Source: Dehalococcoidia bacterium (GTDB taxonomy: Bacteria > Chloroflexota > Dehalococcoidia > Bin125). From it: a DNA stretch of 64,000 nucleotides. The translations under genes and the position numbers were made by a program. Shown here in pieces: positions 44,347 to 52,985 of the stretch (position 1 is the first letter of the stretch; each line of letters opens with the position of its first letter). The notes below the pieces were generated by a model. That model saw only the letters and a program-made list of their open reading frames with translations, did not search any database and was not told the DNA's origin. The DNA lies in contig JAJDXE010000008.1 in NCBI GenBank assembly GCA_022825265.1, positions 1 to 64,000 of the forward strand, given 5' to 3'.

Positions 44347-45186
44347 ATGGGACAGTTTCACAAGGTTGAGGTCGGCAGCGCGACGCTGATTGCAGTTCAG
44401 GACTCCTGGGCCACGATGCCGCCGACGGCGTTCTTCAACCAGACCACGGACTCGGACTGGGACAACTACCGCGACCTGCTGACTGACGATGGTCACGTGA
44501 CCCTCAACCTGGGCGCCTGGGTCGTGATCTCGGGCGGGACGACCATTCTTGTCGACTCGGGAATCGGTGGGCGGCCGGGTCCGATGCCGCTGAAGGAGAC
44601 GCCGGCGCTGCCGACGGTGATGGAAGAGGCCGGAGTGTCGCCGAACGACATCGACATCGTCGCGTTCTCTCACCTGCATTTTGACCACACCGGCTGGAAT
44701 ACCTGGGACAACGACGGCACTCCAGTGCCGCAGTTTCCGAATGCGCGGCACATCATCCAACAGGCCGAGTGGGACTACTGGACCGGCAGCGACGAGTTGA
44801 AGCAGGGCGCCGGGTACGACAACGTGCTCGCGCCGATCGTCGACGCCGGCCTGGTCGACTTCGTTGAAGGCGAGCACGCCCTGACGTCAGAGGTCGTGAC
44901 CGTGCCGACGCCGGGACATACGCCTGGTCACGTGTCGTTCGCGGTCAGCAGTGGGGGCGAGAAGGCGTATGTGCTCGGCGACGCTGCCCACAACGTGGTC
45001 CAACTGTCCGAGACGGACTGGTGCCCGGGCGCCGATGTCAACACGACCGACTCGACCGCCAGCCGACACAAGTTGTTCGACCAGATCGAGGCGGAGAACG
45101 CCTTGATTGCCTCAGGCCACTTCACGTTCCCCGGCCTCGGACGCGCGGCTCGACGAGACGGCACGCGCTACTTCGCGGCGGAGTAG
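44347..45186 (+). CDS. Metallo-beta-lactamase-fold hydrolase
   Basis: A 279-residue MBL-fold protein. The zinc motif HLHFDH (His109, His111, Asp113, His114) and TPGHTPGHVSFAV (third His) are intact, and GDAAHN carries the bridging Asp. ASGHFTFPGLG supplies the C-terminal His. The pattern is like AHL lactonases and related carboxy-ester or lactone hydrolases. It follows glcF by 54 bp with its own GAGAGGCGG site, so a link to hydroxyacid metabolism is possible but unproven. Confidence 0.88.
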   Translation: MGQFHKVEVGSATLIAVQDSWATMPPTAFFNQTTDSDWDNYRDLLTDDGHVTLNLGAWVVISGGTTILVDSGIGGRPGPMPLKETPALPTVMEEAGVSPNDIDIVAFSHLHFDHTGWNTWDNDGTPVPQFPNARHIIQQAEWDYWTGSDELKQGAGYDNVLAPIVDAGLVDFVEGEHALTSEVVTVPTPGHTPGHVSFAVSSGGEKAYVLGDAAHNVVQLSETDWCPGADVNTTDSTASRHKLFDQIEAENALIASGHFTFPGLGRAARRDGTRYFAAE

Positions 45187-45200
45187 ACGCCCGGCAACCA

Positions 45201-46133
45201 CTAATCGCGCAACTGGTCGGCGTACTGGGCGATGTCGATGTAGCGGTCGGCGACCTGGCGTAGGTCGGATGAGGTGCTTTTGCCAAACGCCATCACTTCG
45301 ACCCTGACGCCGCGTGCGCCGACGATCTCTACCAGGCGGCGGAAGTCGCCGTCGCCGGAGACGAGGACGATCACGTCGACGCGGTCGGACATGGTTAGCA
45401 CGTCGATCGCCAGTTCGACGTCGAAGTTGGCCTTGACCGATCCGCCGGTGAAGCGCTTGAGCGGCTTCGTCGCGATCCGGTAGCCGTGATCGAGGAAGGG
45501 AACGACGAATCGCTCGTTCTCGGTTCGGGCTGTCGGATCATCGGAAATCGGCGCATAGGCGATCGCTCTGACCAACGTGCGGCCGTGCGAGAGGAAGTCG
45601 GCGACCTTGCCCCAGTTCAGGCGTACGCCCGACGATTCCGCGCCGTAGAGGATGTTGGGCACATCGACGAAGATCGCCAATCGCGGCAACACTTCGATCC
45701 TTGCCGGGATTGCGTCTTCACCTCGTTGTCCGAGCAATGTCTCGGTCAACAAGGTCTGGGTATCCGCCAGCCGTTCGATCGTCTTGCCCTGCTGTTCCAG
45801 CAGCGCGGTCTGACGTTCCAGGAGCGCCAGCATCTTCTCGGTCGGGTCGGTCGGGAGTGCGTCCTGTTGACCACGACGTCCGCCGCTGCGGCGACTTGAA
45901 GACTTGTTGGGTTGCGGGCTGGTCGTTGCCGGTGTGCTGGAGCCGTTGCTGCCGGAAGAGCGGCGTCGTGAGCCGCGCCGGGAGGGCGCTCTCGCCGGGG
46001 GTTCGACCAGGGAATTCATTGCTGGTCGCTTAGGCGCCGGCGCCTGACTCTGCGCTGCCGGCCTTGATTGTTCTTCGTTCTGCTCGGTGGCGGGCTCGTC
46101 AGTCGACGTCGCTCGCCTCAAAAACCTTGCCAT
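45201..46133 (-). CDS. NYN-domain (LabA-like) putative RNase
   Basis: A 310-residue protein. The first ~110 residues are low-complexity (Ser/Arg/Pro/Gln-rich) with a coiled segment (MLALLERQTALLEQQGKTIERLADTQTLL). Residues ~150-305 form a PIN-like NYN nuclease domain: IFVDVPNILYGAE (first Asp/Asn), KANFDVELAIDVL (KxxD) and IVLVSGDGDFRRLVE (metal-binding Asp). RNase activity is predicted from the family. It follows Mrp by only 3 bp and is probably co-transcribed with it. Confidence 0.85.
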   Translation of the reverse strand: MARFLRRATSTDEPATEQNEEQSRPAAQSQAPAPKRPAMNSLVEPPARAPSRRGSRRRSSGSNGSSTPATTSPQPNKSSSRRSGGRRGQQDALPTDPTEKMLALLERQTALLEQQGKTIERLADTQTLLTETLLGQRGEDAIPARIEVLPRLAIFVDVPNILYGAESSGVRLNWGKVADFLSHGRTLVRAIAYAPISDDPTARTENERFVVPFLDHGYRIATKPLKRFTGGSVKANFDVELAIDVLTMSDRVDVIVLVSGDGDFRRLVEIVGARGVRVEVMAFGKSTSSDLRQVADRYIDIAQYADQLRD

Positions 46134-46136
46134 TAC

Positions 46137-47219
46137 CTAGCTTTCCACTGAAAGGACGGGAATTGTGGGCGCCTGCAAGAGCGCTGATGCGGCGGCCTTG
46201 ACCGCTACTCGGTTCGCGATTGCAACGAACGCTTCCGCTGCCGGATTGTCCGCATCGAATGCGACGATCGGTTGTCCATCGTCGCCGCCCGCGCGGACTT
46301 CAGTCGCCAACGGTACTTCGCCCAGGAAATCGATCTCCAAATCGTCGGCGGCGTCCTTTGCGCCGCCGTGTCCGAATATCTCCACGCGCTGTCCCGTATC
46401 GGGCGTGATGAAGTAGGACATGTTCTCGACGATGCCGAAGACCGGCACGTCGAGCTTCTCGAACATGGTCACTGCCTTACTGGCGTCTTCCAACGCCACT
46501 TGCTGGGGGGTCGAAACGACGACTGCTCCAGCGATCGGAGCCTCCTGGGCCATCGACATCGAGGCGTCGCTGGTCCCGGGCGGCAGATCGATCAGTAGGT
46601 AGTCGATCTCTCCCCACTCGACGTCGTGCAGCAACTGTCGGATCGCCGAGCCGATCATCGGTCCTCGCCAAACGACCGGCGCTCCCGGAGGAATCAGGAA
46701 GCCGAGCGAGATGACTCGCACCCCGTAGCGCTCGACCGGGTGGAGGCCTCGCTCGCTCTCGGCCTGGTATCCGCTGGGTAGTCCGAACATGGTGGGCAGG
46801 TTGGGGCCGGTCGCGTCGGCGTCGACGAGGCCGACTGCGGCGCCAGTTTGCGCCAGTGCGACCGCGAGGTTTGTCGCGATCGTCGACTTGCCCACGCCGC
46901 CCTTGTTGGACGCTACAGCAATGATGTTCTTGACGCCGCCAATTGCGGCCTGCTCGCCGCTGCCCTGCCAGGCGGGCACGTCGACGCGGATATCGAAGTT
47001 GACCGATTCTGCTCCGGCGTGCTTCAACGCTTCGCTGACGCGTTGTTCCAGTTCGTCTTGCGACGGATGACCGTGAATCGGAAGGGTGAGGTGGACGGTG
47101 ACGGCATCGCCGTCGATGACGGCGCCGCCGAACATTCGCAGTGAGAGCAGATCGCGTCCCAGTTGCGGATCTCGGATGGTCCTGAGCGTGTCACGTACCG
47201 TTTCGACCGTGATCGCCAT
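46137..47219 (-). CDS. Mrp/NBP35-family Fe-S cluster carrier ATPase
   Basis: A 360-residue P-loop protein. Residues 1-85 form a MIP18/DUF59 domain (TLRTIRDPQLGRDLLSLRM). The ATPase has the deviant Walker A KGGVGKST (106-113), VDADATGPNLPTMFG and LLIDLPPGTSDASM (Walker B), with VENMSYF. Only one Cys-poor region is present near the end; the CxxC pair of many Mrp proteins is not seen. Fe-S carrier function is therefore inferred from family. The Met at 47219 starts the DUF59 domain. First gene of a leftward two-gene operon. Confidence 0.9.
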   Translation of the reverse strand: MAITVETVRDTLRTIRDPQLGRDLLSLRMFGGAVIDGDAVTVHLTLPIHGHPSQDELEQRVSEALKHAGAESVNFDIRVDVPAWQGSGEQAAIGGVKNIIAVASNKGGVGKSTIATNLAVALAQTGAAVGLVDADATGPNLPTMFGLPSGYQAESERGLHPVERYGVRVISLGFLIPPGAPVVWRGPMIGSAIRQLLHDVEWGEIDYLLIDLPPGTSDASMSMAQEAPIAGAVVVSTPQQVALEDASKAVTMFEKLDVPVFGIVENMSYFITPDTGQRVEIFGHGGAKDAADDLEIDFLGEVPLATEVRAGGDDGQPIVAFDADNPAAEAFVAIANRVAVKAAASALLQAPTIPVLSVES

Positions 47220-47777
47220 GCCGTTTCCCTTCGCGCCGGACTCGTTCCGGCCGTCACCTCTACCTGTCAACCGCCGCCAGACCACCGCCGCCTCAGCTCC
47301 AGACCCGCCGAATCGCGGTACCGTGGATGAAGTGCCTGTCGCGAGTCTCGCAACTGGAGAGAGCCCGGCATTCGAGCCAATGATGGCGTTGTGAGTGGTC
47401 TCGGTCGTCGCAGCGTGTTGAAAGCAATGTTGATCGATTCGGCCCGATTCGCGTGCGCATCAGCGGCGCGATGAACTCGAGCTGACTTCATCGTACCCCA
47501 ATCGCCCGGCGTTCTCTCGTGGCAGGGTTGTCCGTAGCGGCGGCACGCGGCTCGATTCGGACGATTGAGTTCGAGATATCGAAGTCTGGGAACAAAATCG
47601 ACAGTCGGATCGTCAAGTTGTTACAGCCGCGTATTCCACTTTACAGGCGCAAATCCGGTGTGTTGCCCGATGTATTGCCCAGCGACTCGGCCATCCGTAG
47701 CGTCCTGCTCACGTGGGACTGACAGAGCGCGGGTTGCGTCCACAGCCCGGTTGCTCAGCCCCAGGAAGGTTTCTTGA
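47220..47777. other. 558-bp region without a convincing gene
   Basis: Divergent spacer between Mrp (leftward) and the 74-residue protein (rightward). Short open frames exist but none has a family pattern and ribosome-binding site together. It contains the small dyad GCGAGTCTCGC (47341-47351). The Mrp-operon promoter and the promoter of the small protein should lie here. Confidence 0.5.
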
Positions 47778-48002
47778 ATGCCCGCAAAGACTCGTGTGAA
47801 GAGCGAAGCGCCCAGCCACATCCACTCGTGGACGATCGAGGCGCCGAACGGCCCGATGTCAATGGGTTTCTGCAGCTGCGGAGAGACCAAGGAATTCCGG
47901 AACTCCTCCGAGGACTCGATCTGGGATCGCAACGAGGGTCGCTCGCGCTGGAACGACATGGGTATCTCGAAGCGCCGTCGCTCGGCCGAGAGTTCCAACT
48001 AG
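47778..48002 (+). CDS. Small CxCG-containing protein (74 residues)
   Basis: Intact 74-residue frame preceded by AGGAAGG eight bases before the ATG. The central segment HSWTIEAPNGPMSMGFCSCGETKEFRN resembles a small family I recall from Chloroflexota genomes, with an H-x-W-x-I core, a PNG turn, a Cys pair (here C-x-C rather than C-x2-C) and CGxxxEFxN. Possibly a degenerate zinc knuckle. The C-terminus is basic and polar. Function unknown. It lies 77 bp upstream of pyrD, on the same strand. Confidence 0.68.
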   Translation: MPAKTRVKSEAPSHIHSWTIEAPNGPMSMGFCSCGETKEFRNSSEDSIWDRNEGRSRWNDMGISKRRRSAESSN

Positions 48003-48079
48003 CATCCGGTCCGTCGGTTTCCTGCTGACCATCCACTCAACGCGCCGTCCGCGTCCTAGCATGCGCGGCAGGAGTCGCG

Positions 48080-49066
48080 ATGCCTTCGCCGATCGCTGAG
48101 ACGTTGGATCAGGCGTCCCGTCGCGAGCACGCGCCGATGCCCAATCTGAGCGTCGACCTGGCGCCGGGCGCCAAGCGCGAGTTGATTCTCCGCAATCCGG
48201 TGATGACGGCCTCGGGCACGTCGAGCAACGGCCTGGAGTTTGCGCGGCTGTTTGACATCAACCGGCTCGGCGGCGTGCTGTCCAAGGGCGTCACGCTGAA
48301 GCCGCGTCGTGGCAACCCCACGCCTCGAATCGTCGAGACGCCCGCCGGGATGCTGAACAGCATCGGTTTCCAGAACATCGGCGTGCGCAAGCTACTCAGC
48401 GATGTCGCGACCGTGTGGGAGACCTGGGATGTTCCTGTGGTCGTCAACATGCTCGGCGACACGGTGGATGAGTTTGCGCATCTCGCGCAAGTGCTCGACG
48501 GTGCGCCCGGCGTGGCGGGGCTGGAGGTCAATATCTCTTGCCCGAACCTGGATGTCGGAGGGGTCGCGTTTGGCCGCGATCCGGTCGCAGCGGCACGAGT
48601 GGTTGAAGCCGTGGTGACGTCGACGACCCTCCCGGTGATCGCCAAACTCACTCCGGATGTGACCGATATCTCGGTCGTGGCCAAGGCGTGCGAAGAGGCT
48701 GGCGCAGATGCGCTCTGCGTAGCCAACTCGTTCGTCGGCATGAGCATCGACGTCAACACGCGGCGTCCGCGAACAAACCGACCGGTCGCCGGACTCACTG
48801 GACCGGCGATCAAGCCGCTGGCGCTGCGATTGGTCTGGGAGACGTCGCGCGCCGTCGACATTCCCGTGATTGGCTGCGGCGGCATTGTGGATGGGCGCGA
48901 TGCGATCGAGTTCCTGCTCGCCGGCGCCAGTGCGATTCAGGTGGGAACGGCGTCGTTCCGTGACCCGTACGCGTCGATCCGGGTGCTGGAGGAGTTGATC
49001 GAATACTGCCGTGAGAACGGCGTGATGGACATCTCCGAATTGATCGGCGCGTTGCAGGTCGACTGA
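48080..49066 (+). CDS. pyrD: Dihydroorotate dehydrogenase, class 1
   Basis: A 328-residue FMN enzyme of pyrimidine synthesis, oxidising dihydroorotate to orotate. Features: NPVMTASGTSSNG (FMN phosphate strand), KGVTLKPRRGNPTPRIVETPAGMLNSIG, EVNISCPNLDVGG with catalytic Cys154, VANSFVGMSIDVNTRRP, GLTGPAIKPLALRLVW, and GCGGIVDGRDAIEFLLAGASAIQVGTA. The Cys base and soluble start place it in class 1, most like 1B, which normally needs PyrK; no pyrK is visible nearby. AGGAG precedes the ATG at 48080. Confidence 0.93.
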   Translation: MPSPIAETLDQASRREHAPMPNLSVDLAPGAKRELILRNPVMTASGTSSNGLEFARLFDINRLGGVLSKGVTLKPRRGNPTPRIVETPAGMLNSIGFQNIGVRKLLSDVATVWETWDVPVVVNMLGDTVDEFAHLAQVLDGAPGVAGLEVNISCPNLDVGGVAFGRDPVAAARVVEAVVTSTTLPVIAKLTPDVTDISVVAKACEEAGADALCVANSFVGMSIDVNTRRPRTNRPVAGLTGPAIKPLALRLVWETSRAVDIPVIGCGGIVDGRDAIEFLLAGASAIQVGTASFRDPYASIRVLEELIEYCRENGVMDISELIGALQVD

Positions 49067-49095
49067 GGCATCGCAGCCCATAGAGTGGGCAATAT

Positions 49096-49172
49096 CGGGG
49101 TGTAGCTCAGCTTGGCAGAGCGCACGGTTTGGGGCCGTGAGGCCGGCGGTTCAAATCCGCCCACCCCGACCA
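49096..49172 (+). tRNA. tRNA-Pro (anticodon TGG)
   Basis: Complete cloverleaf: acceptor CGGGGTG/CACCCCG, D arm GCTC/GAGC, anticodon stem CACGG/CCGTG with loop TTTGGGG (anticodon TGG), T arm GGCGG/CCGCC around TTCAAAT, discriminator A and an encoded CCA. 77 nt including CCA, 29 bp after pyrD. Confidence 0.97.
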
Positions 49173-49182
49173 CTTCCACCTG

Positions 49183-51618
49183 CTAGAGGCGCGACTTCAT
49201 CAGCTCCGCCATGCTCGGTGGGCGGTCGGCGATGACTCGCTCGTCCAGCAAATGCTTGACTTCTTCGTCACTCAATCCGAGGATTTCTGAGAGCACTTCA
49301 CTGTTGTGCTGGCCGAGACCTGGCGCGCCGCGCCGATAAGTGGCCGGGGTGACGCTCAGCCGGACGGGGCATCCGGGATAGCGCAGGACTCCCATGTCGA
49401 CTCCGCCGACCTCTGCCCAGAAGTCTCGGGCTGCCAGGTGTTCCGACTCGAGCAGGTCGCGGCCGTCGGCGAGGACGGCTGCAATCACGCCTGCCCTCTG
49501 CAATAGGGAGATTGCCTGGGTTGGCGCGATTGCTCGGCTCCAGATGTTGAGGGCGACGTCGATTTCGTCGTGGCGCGATTCTCGTTCCCAGAGTTCCCAG
49601 GTCTGCCAACCGTCAGGTAAGTCAGCGATGGAACACAGAGACTTCCACGCTTCATCTGACGTGACTGAGATTGCGATCCAGCGATCGTCGCCGAGGCAGC
49701 GATAGACGCCCTGCGGCGCGACGCCCTGCTCTCGGTTGCCGCGACGTGGCGGCGGCTGTCCGACGATCTGCGCGGAGAGCAGCTCGTCGCCTGCGAAGGT
49801 CCCCATGGATTCGATCATGGCCGTTTCGACTCGCTGGCCGTCGCCGCCTGAGGACAGTCGACGCCAGAGTCCGACCAGGGTTCCAGCGACCGCGCTCATG
49901 CCGGACACGGGATCGGGCCAGGCTACGCCTGAACGGTAGGGAATGCCGTCCGTGTAGCCGGCCATCATCGTCATCCCGGTCGCCGCTTCGATCACCGGCC
50001 CCAGCGCAACTCGATTCGCACCCGGACCCGTTGCGCCGTAGCCGGGCATCGAGGTGTGAATGATGGCCGGGTTGATTCGCCGCATCGAGTCCCAGTCCAG
50101 GCCCCACTGCGGGAAGACGCGCGGCGAGTAGTTCTCGAGGACCACATCAGATGCCGCGATCAGTTCGCGAAAGATCTGCTGCCCTCGTTCGCTTGAGAGA
50201 TCGATCGACAGTCCACGCTTGTTTCGCGCGAGCTTGTTGAATCCGCCGTTGCGATTCCAGTGGCGCTCGCCGAGCTGGTTGTCCGGGTAGATGTGCGTCA
50301 GCTCGGCCAGGTCATCCGGCACTTCGAGCGGTCCGCGATTCCAGGGCGATTCGATGTGGATGACATCGGCGCCGAGGTCGCCGAGCAGACGTCCGGCAAT
50401 CGGTCCGGCCCAGACCCTCGTCAGATCGAGCACGCGCAGACCTGCTAACGGCCCCTGACTCAATGATTGCCCGCTGGTGGAGAGAGGATCTTCAGGCTTC
50501 CACTCTGCGAACTCTCGGAACTCCATTGTCTTCGGCGGCTGAGGACTACCGCCGGTGTGGTCCTCGCCGATCCGGAACGGGCCTCTGGGGATTCGCATGT
50601 CGCCGCGCGATTCGTCGAGCGGGACGAAGAACTCACGCTCTGCCATGTGCGGGTCGGCGAGGAACTCGTGCGTGTCCCAGACCGGTCCCATGGGCGAGAA
50701 TGTCGCTTCGCCGAGGTCACAAATCTCTTCTGAGGTGTGCGACATCAACCAAGGGCGCAACGCTTCGTCGAAGGCATTCTTGTTGCGGCCGCGCGACTCA
50801 TTCGTGGCGAAGCGTGGATCGTCCAGCAAGTGACCCATCCCTGCGGCATGCAGGAATGGCTCGAGCTTCGTGGCCGTTGCGTGTCCCAGGAAGACAAAGC
50901 CATCGGCGCACTCGTATACACCGGCGGGATGCCACATCCCTGGCTGGGCGTTGCCTTCGCGTTTGAGGATGTGGCCGGCGTGCGTCCACATCGTGGTCGT
51001 GTGCTGATGCATCGCGACCATCGCCTCGAGGTGCGACACCTCGACCGTTTGGCCCTGTCTCGTCGACTCTCGCGCAACCAGGGCGGACATCGCTCCGATG
51101 AATCCATACATGCCTGCCGCGTACTCCGTGTGTCGGCCGTGTCGACGGAACGGATGGCGATCGGCTTCTCCGTTGAGGTACATGTGCCCGCTGGCCGCGT
51201 CGTCGGTGAAGACGTTGGAGCGACGCTCGGACCAGGGACCGGACAGTCCGAAGGGCGAAATGAGCACTCTCACAAGCTGAGGAGGATTCACATTGGATGT
51301 ACGCGGGGCCAGTGGATCGGGGGCCGAGCTCTCGATCACGACATCCGAGTTTCCGATTAACTCCATGACTTCGGGTGAATCCAGATTCTGCTGGATGATG
51401 CGCTTGGAGGTGTTGCAGAACGCCCAGATCGATCCGACCTCGCCGTCGCCCAGAACGTGTGTCGAGAGCACCTCGCCGTGATGCAGCAGCGGATCACCTT
51501 CCGGCGGAACGACTTTGATAACTTGCGCCCCGTAGTCGGCGAACATCTTGGCGGCGAAGGCTCCGGCGTGTGAACCCGCCAGTTCGACCACTCGCAGTTC
51601 GCTAAACGGCTTCGTCAT
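49183..51618 (-). CDS. Fused two-domain CaiB/BaiF CoA-transferase
   Basis: An 811-residue protein with two complete class III CoA-transferase domains. The N-terminal domain (residues ~1-390) starts LRVVELAGSHAGAFAAKMFADYGAQVIKV and has Glu (codon 51124-51126, in HTEYAAGMYGF) where Asp is catalytic. The C-terminal domain (residues ~398-811) starts LAGLRVLDLTRVWAGPIAGRLLGDLGADVIHIES and keeps Asp in WPDPVSGMSAV (codon 49912-49914). The order matches the two gene pairs at 33.3-38.4 kb. TTG at 51624 is possible; ATG at 51618 is preferred. It diverges from the FAS1-like dehydratase gene. Confidence 0.92.
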   Translation of the reverse strand: MTKPFSELRVVELAGSHAGAFAAKMFADYGAQVIKVVPPEGDPLLHHGEVLSTHVLGDGEVGSIWAFCNTSKRIIQQNLDSPEVMELIGNSDVVIESSAPDPLAPRTSNVNPPQLVRVLISPFGLSGPWSERRSNVFTDDAASGHMYLNGEADRHPFRRHGRHTEYAAGMYGFIGAMSALVARESTRQGQTVEVSHLEAMVAMHQHTTTMWTHAGHILKREGNAQPGMWHPAGVYECADGFVFLGHATATKLEPFLHAAGMGHLLDDPRFATNESRGRNKNAFDEALRPWLMSHTSEEICDLGEATFSPMGPVWDTHEFLADPHMAEREFFVPLDESRGDMRIPRGPFRIGEDHTGGSPQPPKTMEFREFAEWKPEDPLSTSGQSLSQGPLAGLRVLDLTRVWAGPIAGRLLGDLGADVIHIESPWNRGPLEVPDDLAELTHIYPDNQLGERHWNRNGGFNKLARNKRGLSIDLSSERGQQIFRELIAASDVVLENYSPRVFPQWGLDWDSMRRINPAIIHTSMPGYGATGPGANRVALGPVIEAATGMTMMAGYTDGIPYRSGVAWPDPVSGMSAVAGTLVGLWRRLSSGGDGQRVETAMIESMGTFAGDELLSAQIVGQPPPRRGNREQGVAPQGVYRCLGDDRWIAISVTSDEAWKSLCSIADLPDGWQTWELWERESRHDEIDVALNIWSRAIAPTQAISLLQRAGVIAAVLADGRDLLESEHLAARDFWAEVGGVDMGVLRYPGCPVRLSVTPATYRRGAPGLGQHNSEVLSEILGLSDEEVKHLLDERVIADRPPSMAELMKSRL

Positions 51619-51704
51619 CGCCAACGACCATCCAATCGATGCTCACGACAGTGTCCGTTAAGCTATCGCCCGTAAGCGAACCACCAACCAGGAAGGACCC
51701 GTTA

Positions 51705-52190
51705 GTGGCAACCGACAACTTCCCGATCGAAGCCGGGCACATCATGCTCTTCGCCCGTTCGATCGGCGATGCCAACCCGATCTATCACGACGCCGACGCT
51801 GCGACCGACACCGAGCCCGGCCACGTCATCCCTCCGCCGACGTTCGTGCAGGCCTCGGCGCAGTTCACCGAGGGGTACAGCTTGCGCCCCGAGATTGGCC
51901 AGCCCTGGTTCGGCTCGGGCAAGGAACCGACCGGGATCAAGCGGGAATCATCCGGCGGCGGCGGTGGCACCGGCTTCCACGCCGAGCAGCACTACGAGTA
52001 CCACGCTCCGGTGCAGCCCGGCGACGTGCTCAAAGCCGTCGACAAGCCGGGCAAGAGCTGGACCCGCGAGGGTCGGCGTGGCGGCTCGCTCAGCTTTAGC
52101 GAGTCGATCACCGAGTACTACAACCAGGACGGCGTGCTCGTCGTCACGGCCCGGTCGGTCGGCGTACAGACTTCACGCGTCGTCGAGTAA
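51705..52190 (+). CDS. FAS1-like dehydratase-domain (MaoC N-terminal) protein
   Basis: A 161-residue hot-dog protein of the FAS1-like dehydratase family, which pairs with a MaoC subunit to hydrate or dehydrate acyl-CoA/acyl-ACP. ARSIGDANPIYHDADAA near the N-terminus and GFHAEQHYEYHAPVQPGDVL are the family elements. The GTG at 51705 is preferred: GGAAGGA precedes it by about 8 bases, and the ATG at 51639 adds an unmatched 22 residues overlapping the divergent promoter region. The MaoC partner follows 39 bp later. Confidence 0.86.
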   Translation: MATDNFPIEAGHIMLFARSIGDANPIYHDADAATDTEPGHVIPPPTFVQASAQFTEGYSLRPEIGQPWFGSGKEPTGIKRESSGGGGGTGFHAEQHYEYHAPVQPGDVLKAVDKPGKSWTREGRRGGSLSFSESITEYYNQDGVLVVTARSVGVQTSRVVE

Positions 52191-52229
52191 CCGGAACAGC
52201 AGCGAAACGAAAGCAGAGAAGAGCCAACT

Positions 52230-52652
52230 ATGCCGCTTAGCAAGGCCAGTCTCAGCGTCGGCGACCAGCACAGCGAACAGGTCGTGGACAACCTCACCCG
52301 CACACAAATCATCCAGTACGCCGGCGCCTCGGGCGACTACAACCCGCTGCACACCGATGAGATCTTCACGACCCAGGTGGCGGGATACCCGACCGTCTTC
52401 GCCCACGGGATGCTCAGCATGGGCCTGACCGGCAAGATGCTGACCAACTACGTCGGCGACGGCCGGCTGACGAAGTACGGAGTTCGCTTCGTGGCACAGG
52501 TCTGGCCCGGAGACACCCTGACGGCCACCGCTACGGTCGAGGACATCCGTGAGGAAGACGGCGTCAGCCTGGTCGACTTGTCCGTCTCCACAGTCAACCA
52601 AGACGGAGCAGAGGTCGTCAAGGGTTCGGCGACTGCGAGAATCGACGCCTAA
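52230..52652 (+). CDS. MaoC-family (R)-specific enoyl-CoA hydratase
   Basis: A 140-residue hot-dog hydratase. The hydratase 2 motif is present as YAGASGDYNPLHTDEIF (catalytic Asp and His), followed by FAHGMLSMGLTGKMLTNYVGDGRLTKYGVRF. Together with the preceding gene it most likely forms the heterodimeric dehydratase seen for HadAB-type proteins. A rho-independent terminator follows. Facing the fused CoA-transferase, it could act on the CoA esters that enzyme makes. Confidence 0.9.
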   Translation: MPLSKASLSVGDQHSEQVVDNLTRTQIIQYAGASGDYNPLHTDEIFTTQVAGYPTVFAHGMLSMGLTGKMLTNYVGDGRLTKYGVRFVAQVWPGDTLTATATVEDIREEDGVSLVDLSVSTVNQDGAEVVKGSATARIDA

Positions 52653-52677
52653 TCTCGCTCGATCAGAACCAACCGAG

Positions 52678-52710
52678 AAGCCCGCCGCAGTGATTCTGCG
52701 ACGGGCTTTC
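52678..52710 (+). terminator. Rho-independent terminator after MaoC gene
   Basis: GCCCG-C-CGCAG, loop TGATT, then CTGCG-A-CGGGC, followed by TTTC. Two 5-bp stem blocks flank a C/A mismatch. An AA lead-in to the stem means it could also work weakly leftward for the convergent small membrane protein. Confidence 0.75.
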
Positions 52711-52714
52711 GCCG

Positions 52715-52966
52715 TTAATCGCGATCGTTGGGCGGCGTGTTCTCCGCTACCCATTCCGAGACATCGGGAATCAGACGATCGACAATGCCCATCATCAGCA
52801 TGAACGGGACGAAGGCGACGCCGGTACCGATCGCCCACCACCACTCGGCGGCGACCAGCGCCAGCACACAGCCGGAGAAGGTCAATCCCATTCCCAGGAT
52901 CGAGACCACACGGAGCACGACGGCCGTCGGTGGGATCGGCGGGATCTGAGGCGGCTGAGCTGACAT
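52715..52966 (-). CDS. Small membrane protein with two helices
   Basis: An 83-residue protein: Pro-rich start (QPPQIPPIPPTAVV), membrane helices VVSILGMGLTFSGCVLALVAA and WWAIGTGVAFVPFMLMMGIVD, and an acidic C-terminus (SEWVAENTPPNDRD). No family recognised. It lies 19 bp after the cyclophilin gene on the same strand and may be co-transcribed with it. Confidence 0.6.
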   Translation of the reverse strand: MSAQPPQIPPIPPTAVVLRVVSILGMGLTFSGCVLALVAAEWWWAIGTGVAFVPFMLMMGIVDRLIPDVSEWVAENTPPNDRD

Positions 52967-52985
52967 GAGCTTCGTCTGCTCCCGG

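Noticed and set aside
47519..47722. 67-residue frame in the Mrp/small-protein spacer
   Set aside because: GTG start without a ribosome-binding site, no recognisable pattern, and no neighbour coupling.
49096..49172. tRNA-Pro as an integration site for a mobile element
   Set aside because: No integrase, no duplicated 3' tRNA end and no compositional shift nearby.
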